DNA from: Verrucomicrobiota bacterium
Lineage (GTDB): Bacteria; Verrucomicrobiota; Verrucomicrobiia; Verrucomicrobiales; DEV007
DNA: 64,000 bases
Direction: 5' to 3'
Assembly: GCA_018970725.1 (NCBI GenBank)
Contig: JAGWVU010000006.1
Span: forward strand, 83,978-147,977
The notes under the pieces are model-generated. The model worked only from the letters and a program-made list of their open reading frames with translations, was not told the DNA's origin and did no database searches. Shown here one piece after another: positions 9,524-17,566 of this stretch; position 1 is the stretch's first letter; each line of letters begins with the position of its first letter. The position numbers were made by a program, and so were the translations under genes.

Positions 9524-10033
9524 TTACTGTTTGGTGAAACGGACGAGGCCCTGGAGGGTTGTGTTTCCCGCGGGATCCGTCATCCGGACCTCCACCTCGT
9601 AGCGGCGGTCCTTGATCGTTTTCACCAACCGGATCACAGAGGAACCCGGGACGCCGACCACCGGTTCCAGCGTGGCGACGAGGTTGGCCTCATCGATGTT
9701 CACGGAGTATTCCTGGACCGCGTCCGGTTGGGCAAGGTTTTTCCATCGCGCCCGGTAAATGCCCTCGATTTCGTGGGCGGAGTAGGTCCAGACATAATCC
9801 ACCGGCTGGTCGTTGAGGAGGAGATGTCCCTTGATGAGGAATTCGGTGCCGTCCTCGGTGAAGGAGCAAGCGATCTCGTTGCGGGCGGAAGAGGGTGGAT
9901 GGTCGAGGGAGAGGAACTCGCCGTCCCCGGCCCACCCTCCCTCCAAGGCCTTGAAAAAGGCGTTGGTGCGAAGGTCTCCGGCAGCGAGGAGAGCCGGGAA
10001 CAGAAGCCAAACGAAGGAAAGCAGAACCCGCAT
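9524..10033 (-). CDS. Exported protein, DUF1579-like lipocalin fold candidate
   Basis: 169 residues from ATG 10033, which starts a clear signal peptide (MRVLLSFVWLLFPALLAAG). The mature part (ALEGGWAGDGEFLSL..., TEFLIKGHLLLNDQPVDY, IEGIYRARW) alternates short beta strands. This resembles small lipocalin-like domains such as DUF1579 that open with a 'L.G.W.G.G' motif. That resemblance is weak and by eye only. Upstream in-frame sequence is poor in coding character, so the internal ATG was chosen. Function unknown. Confidence 0.6.
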   Translation of the reverse strand: MRVLLSFVWLLFPALLAAGDLRTNAFFKALEGGWAGDGEFLSLDHPPSSARNEIACSFTEDGTEFLIKGHLLLNDQPVDYVWTYSAHEIEGIYRARWKNLAQPDAVQEYSVNIDEANLVATLEPVVGVPGSSVIRLVKTIKDRRYEVEVRMTDPAGNTTLQGLVRFTKQ

Positions 10034-10117
10034 CGGAAGGGCAATGAGCCGTTGAGAAACCACCTTCCTTGGTTCATAGCAGAGAACGCGGGTTCTCCGC
10101 AAGCCTCTTCGCCACCC

Positions 10118-10453
10118 ATGAAATTCCAAGCCACCGCAGACTACCAGGTCACCGACCGAAACCCGCTTGTCCTCACCGCCGGAGAGGTGGTGCGCCTGGG
10201 ACGCCCGGACCCGGGATGGCCGGGATGGGTTTGGGTCTCCGCCATCGACGGGCGGGGCAGCCATGTCCCGGAAGACCTTCTGGCCCCGCGCGAGGGCGGC
10301 ACCGCGGAAGTGACCCGTTCATTCCAGGCCCGGGACCTCAGCGTCGTCAGGGGGGAAACGGTGGAATCGCTCCGCGAAGTCAAGGGGTGGCACTGGTGCC
10401 GCAATGAGCGGGGAGAAGAGGGCTGGCTGCCGGCCTATCTGCTGCGGGCTTGA
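10118..10453 (+). CDS. Small tandem SH3-like domain protein
   Basis: 111 residues with two SH3-type halves. The first is FQATADYQVTDRNPLVLTAGEVVRL...GWVWVSAIDGRGSHVPEDLL. The second is EVTRSFQARDLSVVRGETVESLREVKGWHWCRNERGEEGWLPAYLL. Both show the ALYDY-like start, a central GW/W and the Y/P end of bacterial SH3 folds. There is no signal peptide, so it is probably cytoplasmic. Its stop codon overlaps the start of the dehydratase gene by one base (TGATG), which suggests coupled translation. The link to the amino-acid enzyme is unexplained. Confidence 0.7.
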   Translation: MKFQATADYQVTDRNPLVLTAGEVVRLGRPDPGWPGWVWVSAIDGRGSHVPEDLLAPREGGTAEVTRSFQARDLSVVRGETVESLREVKGWHWCRNERGEEGWLPAYLLRA

Positions 10454-11427
10454 TGGATCCGGAGAGCGGGAACCTGCCTTCATTGGCCGAAATCAAGCAG
10501 GCGGAGGCCTTGGTCCGCCCCTTGATTCCGGAGACTCCGTGCCTCCGCTGGCCCGCGTTGGAGCAGGAACTCGGAGGCGAGCTTTGGATCAAGCACGAAA
10601 ACCAAACCCCGGCCGGGGCCTTCAAAATCCGGGGCGGCTTGGTTTACCTTGATGAACTGACACGCCGCGAGCCGGACGTCCCGGGCGTGATCGCCGCAAG
10701 CACCGGCAATCATGGCCAGTCCATCGCCCGGGCGGCGCGCCAAAAGGGCGTCCCCGCCTTCATCGTGGTGCCTAACGGAAACAATCCCGAAAAAAACCGG
10801 GCCATCCGTTCCCTCGGAGCGGAACTGATCGAACACGGTCGCGAGTTCCAGGAGGCCCTCGAGTTTTCCCGGGAACTGGCCGCGCGCGAGGGCCTTCACC
10901 CGGTCCCCTCGTTTCATCCCTGGCTGGTGCGCGGCGTGGCCACCTACGGACTCGAATTGTTTCGCCAGGTCCCGGATCTCGATGCCGTCTTCGTCCCCAT
11001 CGGCCTCGGATCCGGATTTTGCGGCCTGGCGTCCGCCCGAAGAGGTTTGGGGTCGCGCACCAAACTGATCGGCGTCGTCTCGGCCCATGCCCCGGCCTAC
11101 GCCCTGTCGTTCCGGGCGGGCGGATGGCGCAGCCAGCCCAGCACCACCACGGTGGCGGAAGGCGTGGCCTGCAGCACCCCGCATCCGGAGGCGCTGGCGT
11201 GGATTCTCCGGGAGGCCGACGACGTGATCGAGGTCAGCGACGGGGAAACCCTCGCCGCGATGCGTGACTTCCTCCAAGGCACGGGGCAGGTGGCGGAGGG
11301 CGCGGGAGCCTTGGCTTACGCGGCGTTGCGGAAACAATCCGCGGCGTGGGGTGGCAGAAAGGTGGCCTGCATCTTGAGCGGGGGCAACCTCAGCTCCCGG
11401 TTGCTGGCCCGGATCTCGGCCTCTTGA
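10453..11427 (+). CDS. Threonine/serine dehydratase family PLP enzyme
   Basis: Fold-type II PLP enzyme of 324 residues that should deaminate threonine or serine to the 2-keto acid and ammonia. The Schiff-base lysine lies in PAGAFKIRGG near residue 55. The substrate-binding loop is ASTGNHGQS, the phosphate-binding Gly loop is GLGSGFCG, and the C-terminal SGGNLS is typical of the family. There is no ACT regulatory domain, so it resembles catabolic TdcB or serine racemase-like enzymes rather than biosynthetic IlvA. ATG 10453 is preferred over the TTG one codon upstream because it overlaps the preceding stop. Confidence 0.85.
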   Translation: MDPESGNLPSLAEIKQAEALVRPLIPETPCLRWPALEQELGGELWIKHENQTPAGAFKIRGGLVYLDELTRREPDVPGVIAASTGNHGQSIARAARQKGVPAFIVVPNGNNPEKNRAIRSLGAELIEHGREFQEALEFSRELAAREGLHPVPSFHPWLVRGVATYGLELFRQVPDLDAVFVPIGLGSGFCGLASARRGLGSRTKLIGVVSAHAPAYALSFRAGGWRSQPSTTTVAEGVACSTPHPEALAWILREADDVIEVSDGETLAAMRDFLQGTGQVAEGAGALAYAALRKQSAAWGGRKVACILSGGNLSSRLLARISAS

Positions 11428-11485
11428 ATCCTTCCCTGACTCCGCCCTTGATTTGTTTCCGCAGGTTCCGGAAGTTTCCCTTCCC

Positions 11486-12049
11486 ATGGAGCCCGCCGAC
11501 TGCTTTGCCCTCTTCGATCTTCCCCGGACCGCCCATCTCGATGAGTCGGTGCTGCGGGACCGTTACCACGAAAAGGTCCGGCGGCTCGTGGATCCGGTGG
11601 ACGGTGGCGGCGAGGCCGGACGCACGCTTCACCGGGCCCATGAAATCCTCGCGGACCCGGTGCAAAGGCTCCGCCATCTCCTGCAACTTCTCGCGCCGGA
11701 ACGGAAAGCCGGAGGCACCGGCCTGTCCGGGGAACTGGTGGGGTTGTTCTCCGAAACTGGCTCCCTGCTGAGCCGGGCCGACGCCCTTTTGACCCGGCTC
11801 GGGCAGACCACGTCCGCCCTTGGCCGGGCGATGCTGGCGGCGGAAGAAGCCACGGTGCAGCTCGGCCTGCAGTCCATCCTCGGCAAGCTCACCCTGAAAC
11901 GGGAAGAGGAGCTGGCCGGCTTGCCGGAAGTCCGCGTGGAAAATCTCGAGGCGCTGGAAGCGGTTTCAGGCCGGTTGCGCATGTTGCAAAAGTGGCAGGG
12001 GGAGGTCCAGGCCCGCCTGCTGCGCTTGCTCACGGGAAGCCCCCCGTGA
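11486..12049 (+). CDS. HscB-like degenerate J-domain protein
   Basis: 187 residues beginning DCFALFDLPRTAHLDESVLRDRYHEKVRRL, which matches the first helices of the HscB co-chaperone J domain (NYFELFGLP...YRELQRE). A TLHRAHEILADPVQRLRHLLQLL segment corresponds to helix IV (AYRTLKDPLRRAEYLL). The C-terminal half is helical, like the HscB bundle that binds IscU. The HPD tripeptide that activates DnaK/HscA ATPase is replaced by VDP. The protein may therefore not stimulate an Hsp70. No isc genes are adjacent; sufE lies 38 kb away. Confidence 0.6.
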   Translation: MEPADCFALFDLPRTAHLDESVLRDRYHEKVRRLVDPVDGGGEAGRTLHRAHEILADPVQRLRHLLQLLAPERKAGGTGLSGELVGLFSETGSLLSRADALLTRLGQTTSALGRAMLAAEEATVQLGLQSILGKLTLKREEELAGLPEVRVENLEALEAVSGRLRMLQKWQGEVQARLLRLLTGSPP

Positions 12050-12101
12050 AATCAGATCCCGGGGATTGCGCCCGAAGCGGTTTGGCGGAAGACTGCACCG
12101 C

Positions 12102-12821
12102 GTGGACGCAGAACCCAATCCTCCGCGGGCCCGCTATTTTGTGGCGGGTTTGCTCACCGCCATCCCGCTGGCCGTGACCCTTTTCATCTTTGTCTGGTTG
12201 GTCCGTTTGCTCTCCGGGATCGGCCGGGGCCCAATCCTCCAACTCAAGCAAATCCTGGGACGATGGACGGAGTTCGATACCGGGTTTCTCGACTCGCAAT
12301 GGTTTACGGACCTGCTGTCGGTCATCCTCGTCGTTCTCGGCATCTATGTGCTCGGCGTCATGACGACCAACTTTCTCGGCCGGAAGATCATCGAGCTTTT
12401 CGAGGCCGTCTTGCACCGCATCCCCCTCGTGAAAACCGTCTATGGAGCCGTCAAGAAGTTGGTCACCATGATGCGGCACGATGAAGGCTCTCAGACCCAA
12501 CGGGTTGTGTTGATCGATTTCCCCAGCCCCGAAATGAAAACGGTGGGCTTGATCACCCGCACCTTCACCGATGCCACCACCGGCCGTCGTCTCGCCGCCG
12601 TTTACGTGCCCACCACGCCGAACCCGACCAACGGATTTCTCGAGATCGTGCCCATGGACAAGGTCACCTTCACCTCCCTCTCGATGGACGATGCCATGAG
12701 CATGGTGGTCTCCGGTGGGGCCATCGCGCCGGATACCCTTCATTACGAGCAATCTTACGTTCCGGCCTCCAACGCACCGTCGACCGCGCCCGCCCCTGCC
12801 GCCGCTTCCCGGCTGCCCTGA
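12102..12821 (+). CDS. DUF502 family inner-membrane protein
   Basis: About 239 residues from GTG 12102, which follows a GGAAG motif by about 10 nt; a TTG at 12066 is an alternative. Two membrane spans are clear: YFVAGLLTAIPLAVTLFIFVWL, and a second around LLSVILVVLGIYVLGVMTT. They are followed by the family motif HRIPLVKTVYGAVKKL and a soluble beta-rich domain (RVVLIDFPS, VYVPTTPNPTNGFLEIVP). DUF502 members are widespread in bacteria and plants (LIKE-COV) without an established bacterial function. The 3' end overlaps nadD by 67 bp on the opposite strand. Confidence 0.82.
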   Translation: MDAEPNPPRARYFVAGLLTAIPLAVTLFIFVWLVRLLSGIGRGPILQLKQILGRWTEFDTGFLDSQWFTDLLSVILVVLGIYVLGVMTTNFLGRKIIELFEAVLHRIPLVKTVYGAVKKLVTMMRHDEGSQTQRVVLIDFPSPEMKTVGLITRTFTDATTGRRLAAVYVPTTPNPTNGFLEIVPMDKVTFTSLSMDDAMSMVVSGGAIAPDTLHYEQSYVPASNAPSTAPAPAAASRLP

Positions 12822-13375
12822 CCGACGTAAAGCCGGTGTCTCTCGGCGTAAGCCTTCACCTTCGGGTCCAGAAACTCCACGCGCCCCTGTTCCCGGACGG
12901 CGGTGGCACTCGCTGGGTGCCTGACCTCGAGCGGAATCAACCGGAATCCCGGTCTCGGCAACGGCCGCCCCTGTCGCGGAAAGACCACGAAGGTGACCGC
13001 CCGGGCCAGATAGTCGGGCCGGGCCCAGGTGTCGATCGCGTTCCACTGGTCTTCCCCGAGAATCCAGAAGAGGTGATCCCCGGGACGGGCGTTCCGATAC
13101 GCCGCGACGGTCTGCCAGGAATACCCCGGTTGATGCCCCGGCCGATCCAGTTCAATCCGGCTCAGTCGGGCCCAAGGCAGCTTCGCAATGGCAAGCTCGA
13201 TCATGGCACAACGCTCGTCCATCCCCGCCACGGTGGCCTTGGCTTTCGCCGGGCTGCGGCGGCAAGGGATGAAATGAACTTCATCGAGCGGGACGGCTTC
13301 CCGCGCGGCGGTGGCAATGGTGACATGCCCAAGGTGGATGGGATCGAAAGTTCCGCCAAACAGACCGATGTTCAT
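12755..13375 (-). CDS. nadD: Nicotinate-nucleotide adenylyltransferase
   Basis: Transfers AMP from ATP to nicotinate mononucleotide, the penultimate step of NAD synthesis. The 206-residue protein starts with the nucleotidyltransferase motif GGTFDPIHLGH. It contains the NadD-typical RSPAKAK and WILGEDQWNAIDTW segments, and ends its core with SATAVREQ, the variant of the ISSTxIR motif. The last 20 residues (Ala/Gly-rich) lie over the end of the convergent DUF502 gene and may be dispensable. Confidence 0.92.
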   Translation of the reverse strand: MNIGLFGGTFDPIHLGHVTIATAAREAVPLDEVHFIPCRRSPAKAKATVAGMDERCAMIELAIAKLPWARLSRIELDRPGHQPGYSWQTVAAYRNARPGDHLFWILGEDQWNAIDTWARPDYLARAVTFVVFPRQGRPLPRPGFRLIPLEVRHPASATAVREQGRVEFLDPKVKAYAERHRLYVGQGSREAAAGAGAVDGALEAGT

Positions 13376-13492
13376 GCCGGGAAAGGTCGCGAGGACACGG
13401 GAGCATGCGGGGCGCTAGCCCCCGGCGTCAAGACAGAAAGGGTAGTCCGGAAGGCGAACTTGCCTCGAACCTAGTCCTTCCTTGGGGATATT

Positions 13493-15241
13493 TCAGTCCC
13501 GGCGTTTGCGAGCCGGCCGCCCCTCCCTCGGGCGCTGCCGCACTCTGGTCTGCGGCGCCGGCGCTTCGTGGAATCTTGGATAATCGAGCCGCACCCGGAT
13601 GCCCTTGAGCATGGCCTCGCGAGTGGACTCGATGACCTTCTGGGCGAACTCGGTTTTGACATCCACCAAGCTGTGCTTGTGCAGCAGCTGGATGCGCCCG
13701 AGCGAGCCCTTGGGAAGCTGCGCCTCGCTGTAAATCATGCCCGCGATGTCCCCGGGCTGGGCACCGGAGGCCCGGCCGATGTTGAGGAACAACTCGGTGA
13801 AGCCCCCGCTTCTCTCCGGGCGGGCGGGACGCGACTCGCGAGTCTCCGGCCCGTCCTCGACCTCCGGAAGCGACGAGGTCACGGGACGGGGTGGCCGTTC
13901 GGATTTCCGCGAGCGATCCTCGGGAATTTCCCCGGTTTCCCGGCTCGCCGCGATCCTGACCAGGCTGAACAGGGCGTTGGCGATTTCCTCGAGATTGTAG
14001 CCATCCGCCACCAGACTTTCCAGTTGGGCTTGGAAGACCGGCTTTTGCGGGAGCGCCAGGTTCTCGCGCACCGCGTCGCGAATCAGATCGATCCGTTTGG
14101 CTTCGACCGCCTCCCGAGTGGGCAACGGCGTCTCGACAATGCGGCAGCCCGCGTATTGCTCAATCATCCGGATTTTGCCGAAACCCCGGCCGGCCACGAA
14201 GGTGTGGGCCTTGCCCGTCCGCCCGGCCCGCGCGGTCCGTCCGATGCGGTGCACGTAATCCTCCGGCTCGAAGGGGATGTCAAAGTTGAACACGGCGTCC
14301 ACTTCGTCGATGTCGATTCCCCGGGCGGCAACGTCCGTGGCGACGAGGACATCGATCACGCCCTCCCGGAAACGGTTCAAAGTGCGTTCCCGTTGGATCT
14401 GGGAAATATCTCCGTGGAGGCGGTCGGCTTGGTAGCCGCGGGCCAGAAGGCTTTCGGTGCAATCATCCGCGGTGCGCTTCGTGTTGCAAAAGACGAGGGC
14501 GAGCCGCGGGGAATCGATCTCCAGAATCCGGCAGAGCACCTCGACCTTGGACGACTCGCGCATCACGTAGGAACGTTGGTCCACGCCTTGGACGGTGGCG
14601 GCATCCTGCTGGATCTTGATCGTTTTGGGGGAGCGCCCGAAGCGGCGGATCAGGGAATCCACGCCCGGACTCATCGTGGCGGAGAAGAAAAGCGTCTGGC
14701 GATCTTCCGGCAAAGCACCGAGAACGGCCTCGACCTCGTCCCGGAAACCCATGTCCAGCATCCGGTCCGCTTCGTCGAGGATGACGATGCGGACGTTCGA
14801 AAGATCGATGCTGCCGCGGCGGACATGGTCGAGGAGGCGCCCCGGGGTGGCGGTCACGATGTGGGCCCCTTTCTGGAGGAGGCGGCACTGCCGTTCCATG
14901 GGAGCGCCCCCGTAGATCGGGACCACGCTCAGCCCGCCCTGGTTCGCCCCGAGGAGCAGGATCTGTTCGCAGACCTGAATCGAAAGTTCCCGGGTGGGGC
15001 AAAGAATCAGCGCCTGGGTATTGTATTCCGACAACCGCACCTTCTGCAACGCCGGCAAACCGAAGGCGGCGGTTTTGCCCGAACCGGTCTGGGAAAGGCC
15101 CACGATATCCAGACCCTCAAGCACAAGAGGAATGGCCGCCGCTTGAATGGCCGAGGGCGCACGGAAACCGAGAGAGTTGACGGCAGCGAGGATCTGCGGC
15201 GAAAGGCCGAGTTCGGAAAATGTAGTGGGACTGGCCTCCAT
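13493..15241 (-). CDS. DEAD-box RNA helicase with DbpA-type RNA-binding domain
   Basis: ATP-dependent RNA helicase of 582 residues, probably acting in ribosome assembly or cold-adapted RNA remodelling. Motifs in order are the Q motif region (FSELGLSPQIL), SQTGSGKT (I), PTRELS (Ia), TPGRLLDH (Ib), DEADRMLD (II), SATMSPG (III), VATDVAARGIDI (V) and HRIGRTARAGRTG (VI). After a charged linker comes a DbpA-like RRM (ELFLNIGRASG...VDVKTEFAQKVI) and a basic Arg-rich tail. ATG 15241 is preferred over an upstream TTG at 15352, because the intervening residues do not look helicase-like. Confidence 0.92.
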   Translation of the reverse strand: MEASPTTFSELGLSPQILAAVNSLGFRAPSAIQAAAIPLVLEGLDIVGLSQTGSGKTAAFGLPALQKVRLSEYNTQALILCPTRELSIQVCEQILLLGANQGGLSVVPIYGGAPMERQCRLLQKGAHIVTATPGRLLDHVRRGSIDLSNVRIVILDEADRMLDMGFRDEVEAVLGALPEDRQTLFFSATMSPGVDSLIRRFGRSPKTIKIQQDAATVQGVDQRSYVMRESSKVEVLCRILEIDSPRLALVFCNTKRTADDCTESLLARGYQADRLHGDISQIQRERTLNRFREGVIDVLVATDVAARGIDIDEVDAVFNFDIPFEPEDYVHRIGRTARAGRTGKAHTFVAGRGFGKIRMIEQYAGCRIVETPLPTREAVEAKRIDLIRDAVRENLALPQKPVFQAQLESLVADGYNLEEIANALFSLVRIAASRETGEIPEDRSRKSERPPRPVTSSLPEVEDGPETRESRPARPERSGGFTELFLNIGRASGAQPGDIAGMIYSEAQLPKGSLGRIQLLHKHSLVDVKTEFAQKVIESTREAMLKGIRVRLDYPRFHEAPAPQTRVRQRPREGRPARKRRD

Positions 15242-15592
15242 GGAAAGGCTCGAAGGGTCCGCGATTTCGGCGTGAAAGCAAATAAAGTTGGCCGGAAGAT
15301 CGTGGGACAACAGTACGCGTTGCCGGATGTCTGTGGAAATATACACCGCCAAATGGCACTGCCGTCGAGGCGCGCGAAGCGATGCCCGTGGGCAAGGCGC
15401 GGCAGCGGGAGCTTGAGAAATGCGGATACGACGGGCGGTCGGCGCATCCTGAAAGCGGACTCGTTTCTAACAAGCACCTGAAATTTTTCAAAGATCGCAT
15501 TGCCAATCCCGCGCGACTGTGTGTATCTGGTTGCCATGGCGGATCGGATTCCCCGGTCGGCCCACTCTTGAAACCAATACCCAGATAACAAG
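15242..15592. other. Divergent intergenic region between helicase and HU-like genes
   Basis: 351 bp with no convincing gene. It must carry the promoters of both flanking genes. A candidate sigma-70 promoter for the HU-like gene is listed separately. On the minus strand, TTGTCC and TTTATT with an 18-nt spacer (within about 15265-15310) could serve the helicase. No riboswitch or tRNA was recognised. Confidence 0.5.
15500..15529 (+). promoter_or_regulatory. Candidate sigma-70 promoter of the HU-like gene
   Basis: TTGCCA at 15500-15505 and TATCTG at 15524-15529 are separated by 18 nt, about 65 bp before the ATG at 15593. The match is moderate and by eye only. Confidence 0.35.
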
Positions 15593-15925
15593 ATGGCTGC
15601 AGCCTCAGATAAAAAGGAAGCGAAGAAGGAGATGACCAAGGCGGAGATCGTCACGGCTCTCGCGGAAGCCACCCAGATGACCAAGACGGACGTCAGCGCC
15701 GTGCTCGGTGAACTCGGCAACCTCATCGGCAAGAACGTCAACAAAAAGGGTCCGGGTGTCTTCACCTTGCCCGGCTTGCTCAAGATCGAGGTCAAAGTCA
15801 AGCCCGCCACCAAAAAGCGGATGGGCGTCAACCCCCGCACCGGCGAGCCCATGGAAATTTCCGCCAAACCCAAAATGCGCGTCGTCCGCGTCCGCCCCCT
15901 CAAGGGCCTCAAGGACCTGATCTAA
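15593..15925 (+). CDS. HU/IHF-family DNA-binding protein
   Basis: 110-residue histone-like protein expected to bend or compact DNA. The N-terminal Lys-rich extension (KKEAKKEMTKAEI) leads into the HU helices (IVTALAEATQMTKTDVSAVLGEL). The beta saddle and arm follow (GPGVFTLPGLLKIEVKVKPATKKRMGVNPRTGEP, then ISAKPKMRVVRVRPLKGL). The arm carries the conserved NPRTGE, which contains the DNA-intercalating Pro of HU proteins. It is monocistronic, with its own leader and a strong terminator, consistent with high expression. Confidence 0.9.
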   Translation: MAAASDKKEAKKEMTKAEIVTALAEATQMTKTDVSAVLGELGNLIGKNVNKKGPGVFTLPGLLKIEVKVKPATKKRMGVNPRTGEPMEISAKPKMRVVRVRPLKGLKDLI

Positions 15926-15984
15926 TCTGTTTCGATCGATGACGATCCGACATCCGGCTCACCGCCGGGTGCCTATCTCTTTTC

Positions 15985-16021
15985 AACCCGCTGTTCGTCC
16001 CCGACGCCCAGCGGGTTTTTT
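15985..16021 (+). terminator. Rho-independent terminator of the HU-like gene
   Basis: AACCCGCTG at 15985-15993 pairs perfectly with CAGCGGGTT at 16009-16017, with a 15-nt loop, followed by TTTT and C. It lies 60 bp after the HU stop and could also terminate the convergent LysM gene. Confidence 0.8.
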
Positions 16022-16029
16022 CTTTCCCG

Positions 16030-16524
16030 TCAGGGAAGCCGCAGAAGATCACCCACGTGGATCGTATCCCCGCGCATCCCGTTGGCCGCCTTGAGGTCGG
16101 GCACGCTCACGCCATGACGCCGGCTGATGGACCAAAGGGTGTCCCCGCTCCGGACCTTGTAAGCTCCAGAGGGGCCAGGAGCATCCGCGCTCACGATTTT
16201 CGGGGGAGCCGCCGTGGTGGCGGTGCTGGACGGAACCGAGACCGGGGAGACCACCGGTTTCCGCGGCGGCTCGGTCACGGAGGAAGTGCTGTTCCGGGTG
16301 CGGGAGGCGGACCGCTTCTTGGACGGGGGGCTGACCCAGTCCTCGCGATAGCGCCCGGCTTCGTCGAATGGATACTCGTAATGAGGCAACGAAGTCTCCG
16401 GAGAAGCGAGTTCTCCCTCGACCGCGACGGAGGGGCCGAGGCTGATGCTGCTGCACTGACAAAGCAGGAACGCTGCCGGCAAAACGAGGCAGCGGCGGAA
16501 AGAGAGGACCGGGACGGAGTGCAT
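16030..16524 (-). CDS. LysM-domain lipoprotein
   Basis: 164 residues. The signal peptide ends in a lipobox-like LLCQC, with Cys24 a likely lipidation site, so it is probably membrane-anchored in the periplasm. A long Ser/Pro/Thr-rich low-complexity linker follows. A single C-terminal LysM domain (YKVRSGDTLWSISRRHGVSVPDLKAANGM...IHVGDLLRLP) should bind peptidoglycan glycan chains. No catalytic domain is present, so it may be a scaffold or envelope anchor. It lies in the same direction as the thioredoxin-like and sigma-factor genes upstream, separated by about 50 bp. Confidence 0.82.
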   Translation of the reverse strand: MHSVPVLSFRRCLVLPAAFLLCQCSSISLGPSVAVEGELASPETSLPHYEYPFDEAGRYREDWVSPPSKKRSASRTRNSTSSVTEPPRKPVVSPVSVPSSTATTAAPPKIVSADAPGPSGAYKVRSGDTLWSISRRHGVSVPDLKAANGMRGDTIHVGDLLRLP

Positions 16525-16577
16525 GGCCAGGAGCAGTTCGGCGGGCCGGGGATCAATTCCTTCGGCTTTATTGAATG

Positions 16578-17555
16578 TTACTCTTGATTCTGCAAAGACT
16601 CAAGCAGGCTTTGTTCCTCAATTTGACGGGCCATTTTCGCCAAAAGCTGTTGAGCCTGGCGTCCATGGGGATTGTAGGGATTAATCCGGTAAACTTCATC
16701 CAAGGTCAGAACCATCTCCGGGAAGTTCTGCTGGCGGCGCAGGATGTCGAACCGGTTCATCAAGGCCGCCTGCAATTCGGAGCCGGCCAGTTTGAACTTT
16801 TCAATATAGTCATCCGTCAAGGTGAGCATTTCCGACCAACGGAGGTCGCGGTCCATTTCCCGCATGGACTGCACATACTCGTAATCCCCGAGCTTGAGTT
16901 CGAAGTCGCGGGCGAAGCCGGTGGCGTTGTCCGGGTCCAGTTTGACCACCTCGCGCATCAGGTCCCCGTGGAAACGCGCCATCCGGAGGGCGCCGATGTC
17001 CGGGATGGATTGGGCCAGAAGTTCCGCCCGGCGCAGGCCGTCGGACTGTCGGGCGCGCGCCAGCAGGGCTTCCTGCCGGGCCCGGCCTTCCCGCAATTTC
17101 TCGAGATGCCTGGCATAGGATTCCGTCCCCCCCGGCCGGAAACCGGTCAGCGCGTAAGGACGGACATCGCTTCCGAGCAGGAAAACGATGGGAAACGTGG
17201 TGACCTCGAACTGCAGCTTGAGACGGGCTTCCTCGGGCAACGGTTCCTCTTCCTTCCCGGTAACCTCCCGAAAAGCGGAAACGTCGAGCTGGACCGGCTC
17301 GTAATGCGTGCCCAGCATGGCCGTGAACCCGGGATCGGACAGGAAATGTTGCTCGAACTGGCGGCAGACGGCGGACCATTCGCGCCCGGTGAAGCAGAGG
17401 AAGATGTCTTTGCCGGAGCGGGCGGAGGCGGTTTGGGCGGCCGCGAAGGAAGGGTGCCAACCCTCTCGGCCCAGCACCGGGTGGAGTTGGGTCAGCGCCA
17501 GCCAGAGCGTGAGGAGGGCAACGGGGCCGCCGGAACGGAACGGGCGCGGGGGCAT
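16578..17555 (-). CDS. Exported thioredoxin-fold protein with helical C-terminus
   Basis: 325 residues with a signal peptide (VALLTLWLALTQLHPVLG). It has a thioredoxin-like domain: SGKDIFLCFTGREWSAVCRQF..., then VTTFPIVFLLGSDVRPYALTGFRPG, where the cis-Pro lies in TFPIVF. The usual WCxxC is WSAVC here, so the first redox cysteine is replaced by Ser. The C-terminal half is helical, with a TPR-like stretch (ELQAALMNRFDILRRQQNF...YRINPYNPHGRQAQQLL). Disulfide oxidoreductase activity is doubtful; a binding or isomerase role is possible. The gene lies 11 bp downstream of the sigma factor gene. Confidence 0.65.
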   Translation of the reverse strand: MPPRPFRSGGPVALLTLWLALTQLHPVLGREGWHPSFAAAQTASARSGKDIFLCFTGREWSAVCRQFEQHFLSDPGFTAMLGTHYEPVQLDVSAFREVTGKEEEPLPEEARLKLQFEVTTFPIVFLLGSDVRPYALTGFRPGGTESYARHLEKLREGRARQEALLARARQSDGLRRAELLAQSIPDIGALRMARFHGDLMREVVKLDPDNATGFARDFELKLGDYEYVQSMREMDRDLRWSEMLTLTDDYIEKFKLAGSELQAALMNRFDILRRQQNFPEMVLTLDEVYRINPYNPHGRQAQQLLAKMARQIEEQSLLESLQNQE

Positions 17556-17566
17556 GGTCCGGAGTC

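Noticed and set aside
8124..9602. Long plus-strand frame over the L,D-transpeptidase
   Set aside because: The minus-strand SHGCMR catalytic motif and signal peptide define the real gene.
13568..15481. Long open frame opposite the DEAD-box helicase
   Set aside because: The helicase has all canonical motifs; the antisense translation has none.
15382..15588. Short plus-strand frame before the HU-like gene
   Set aside because: 68 codons without similarity and no ribosome-binding site; it covers the probable promoter of the HU-like gene.
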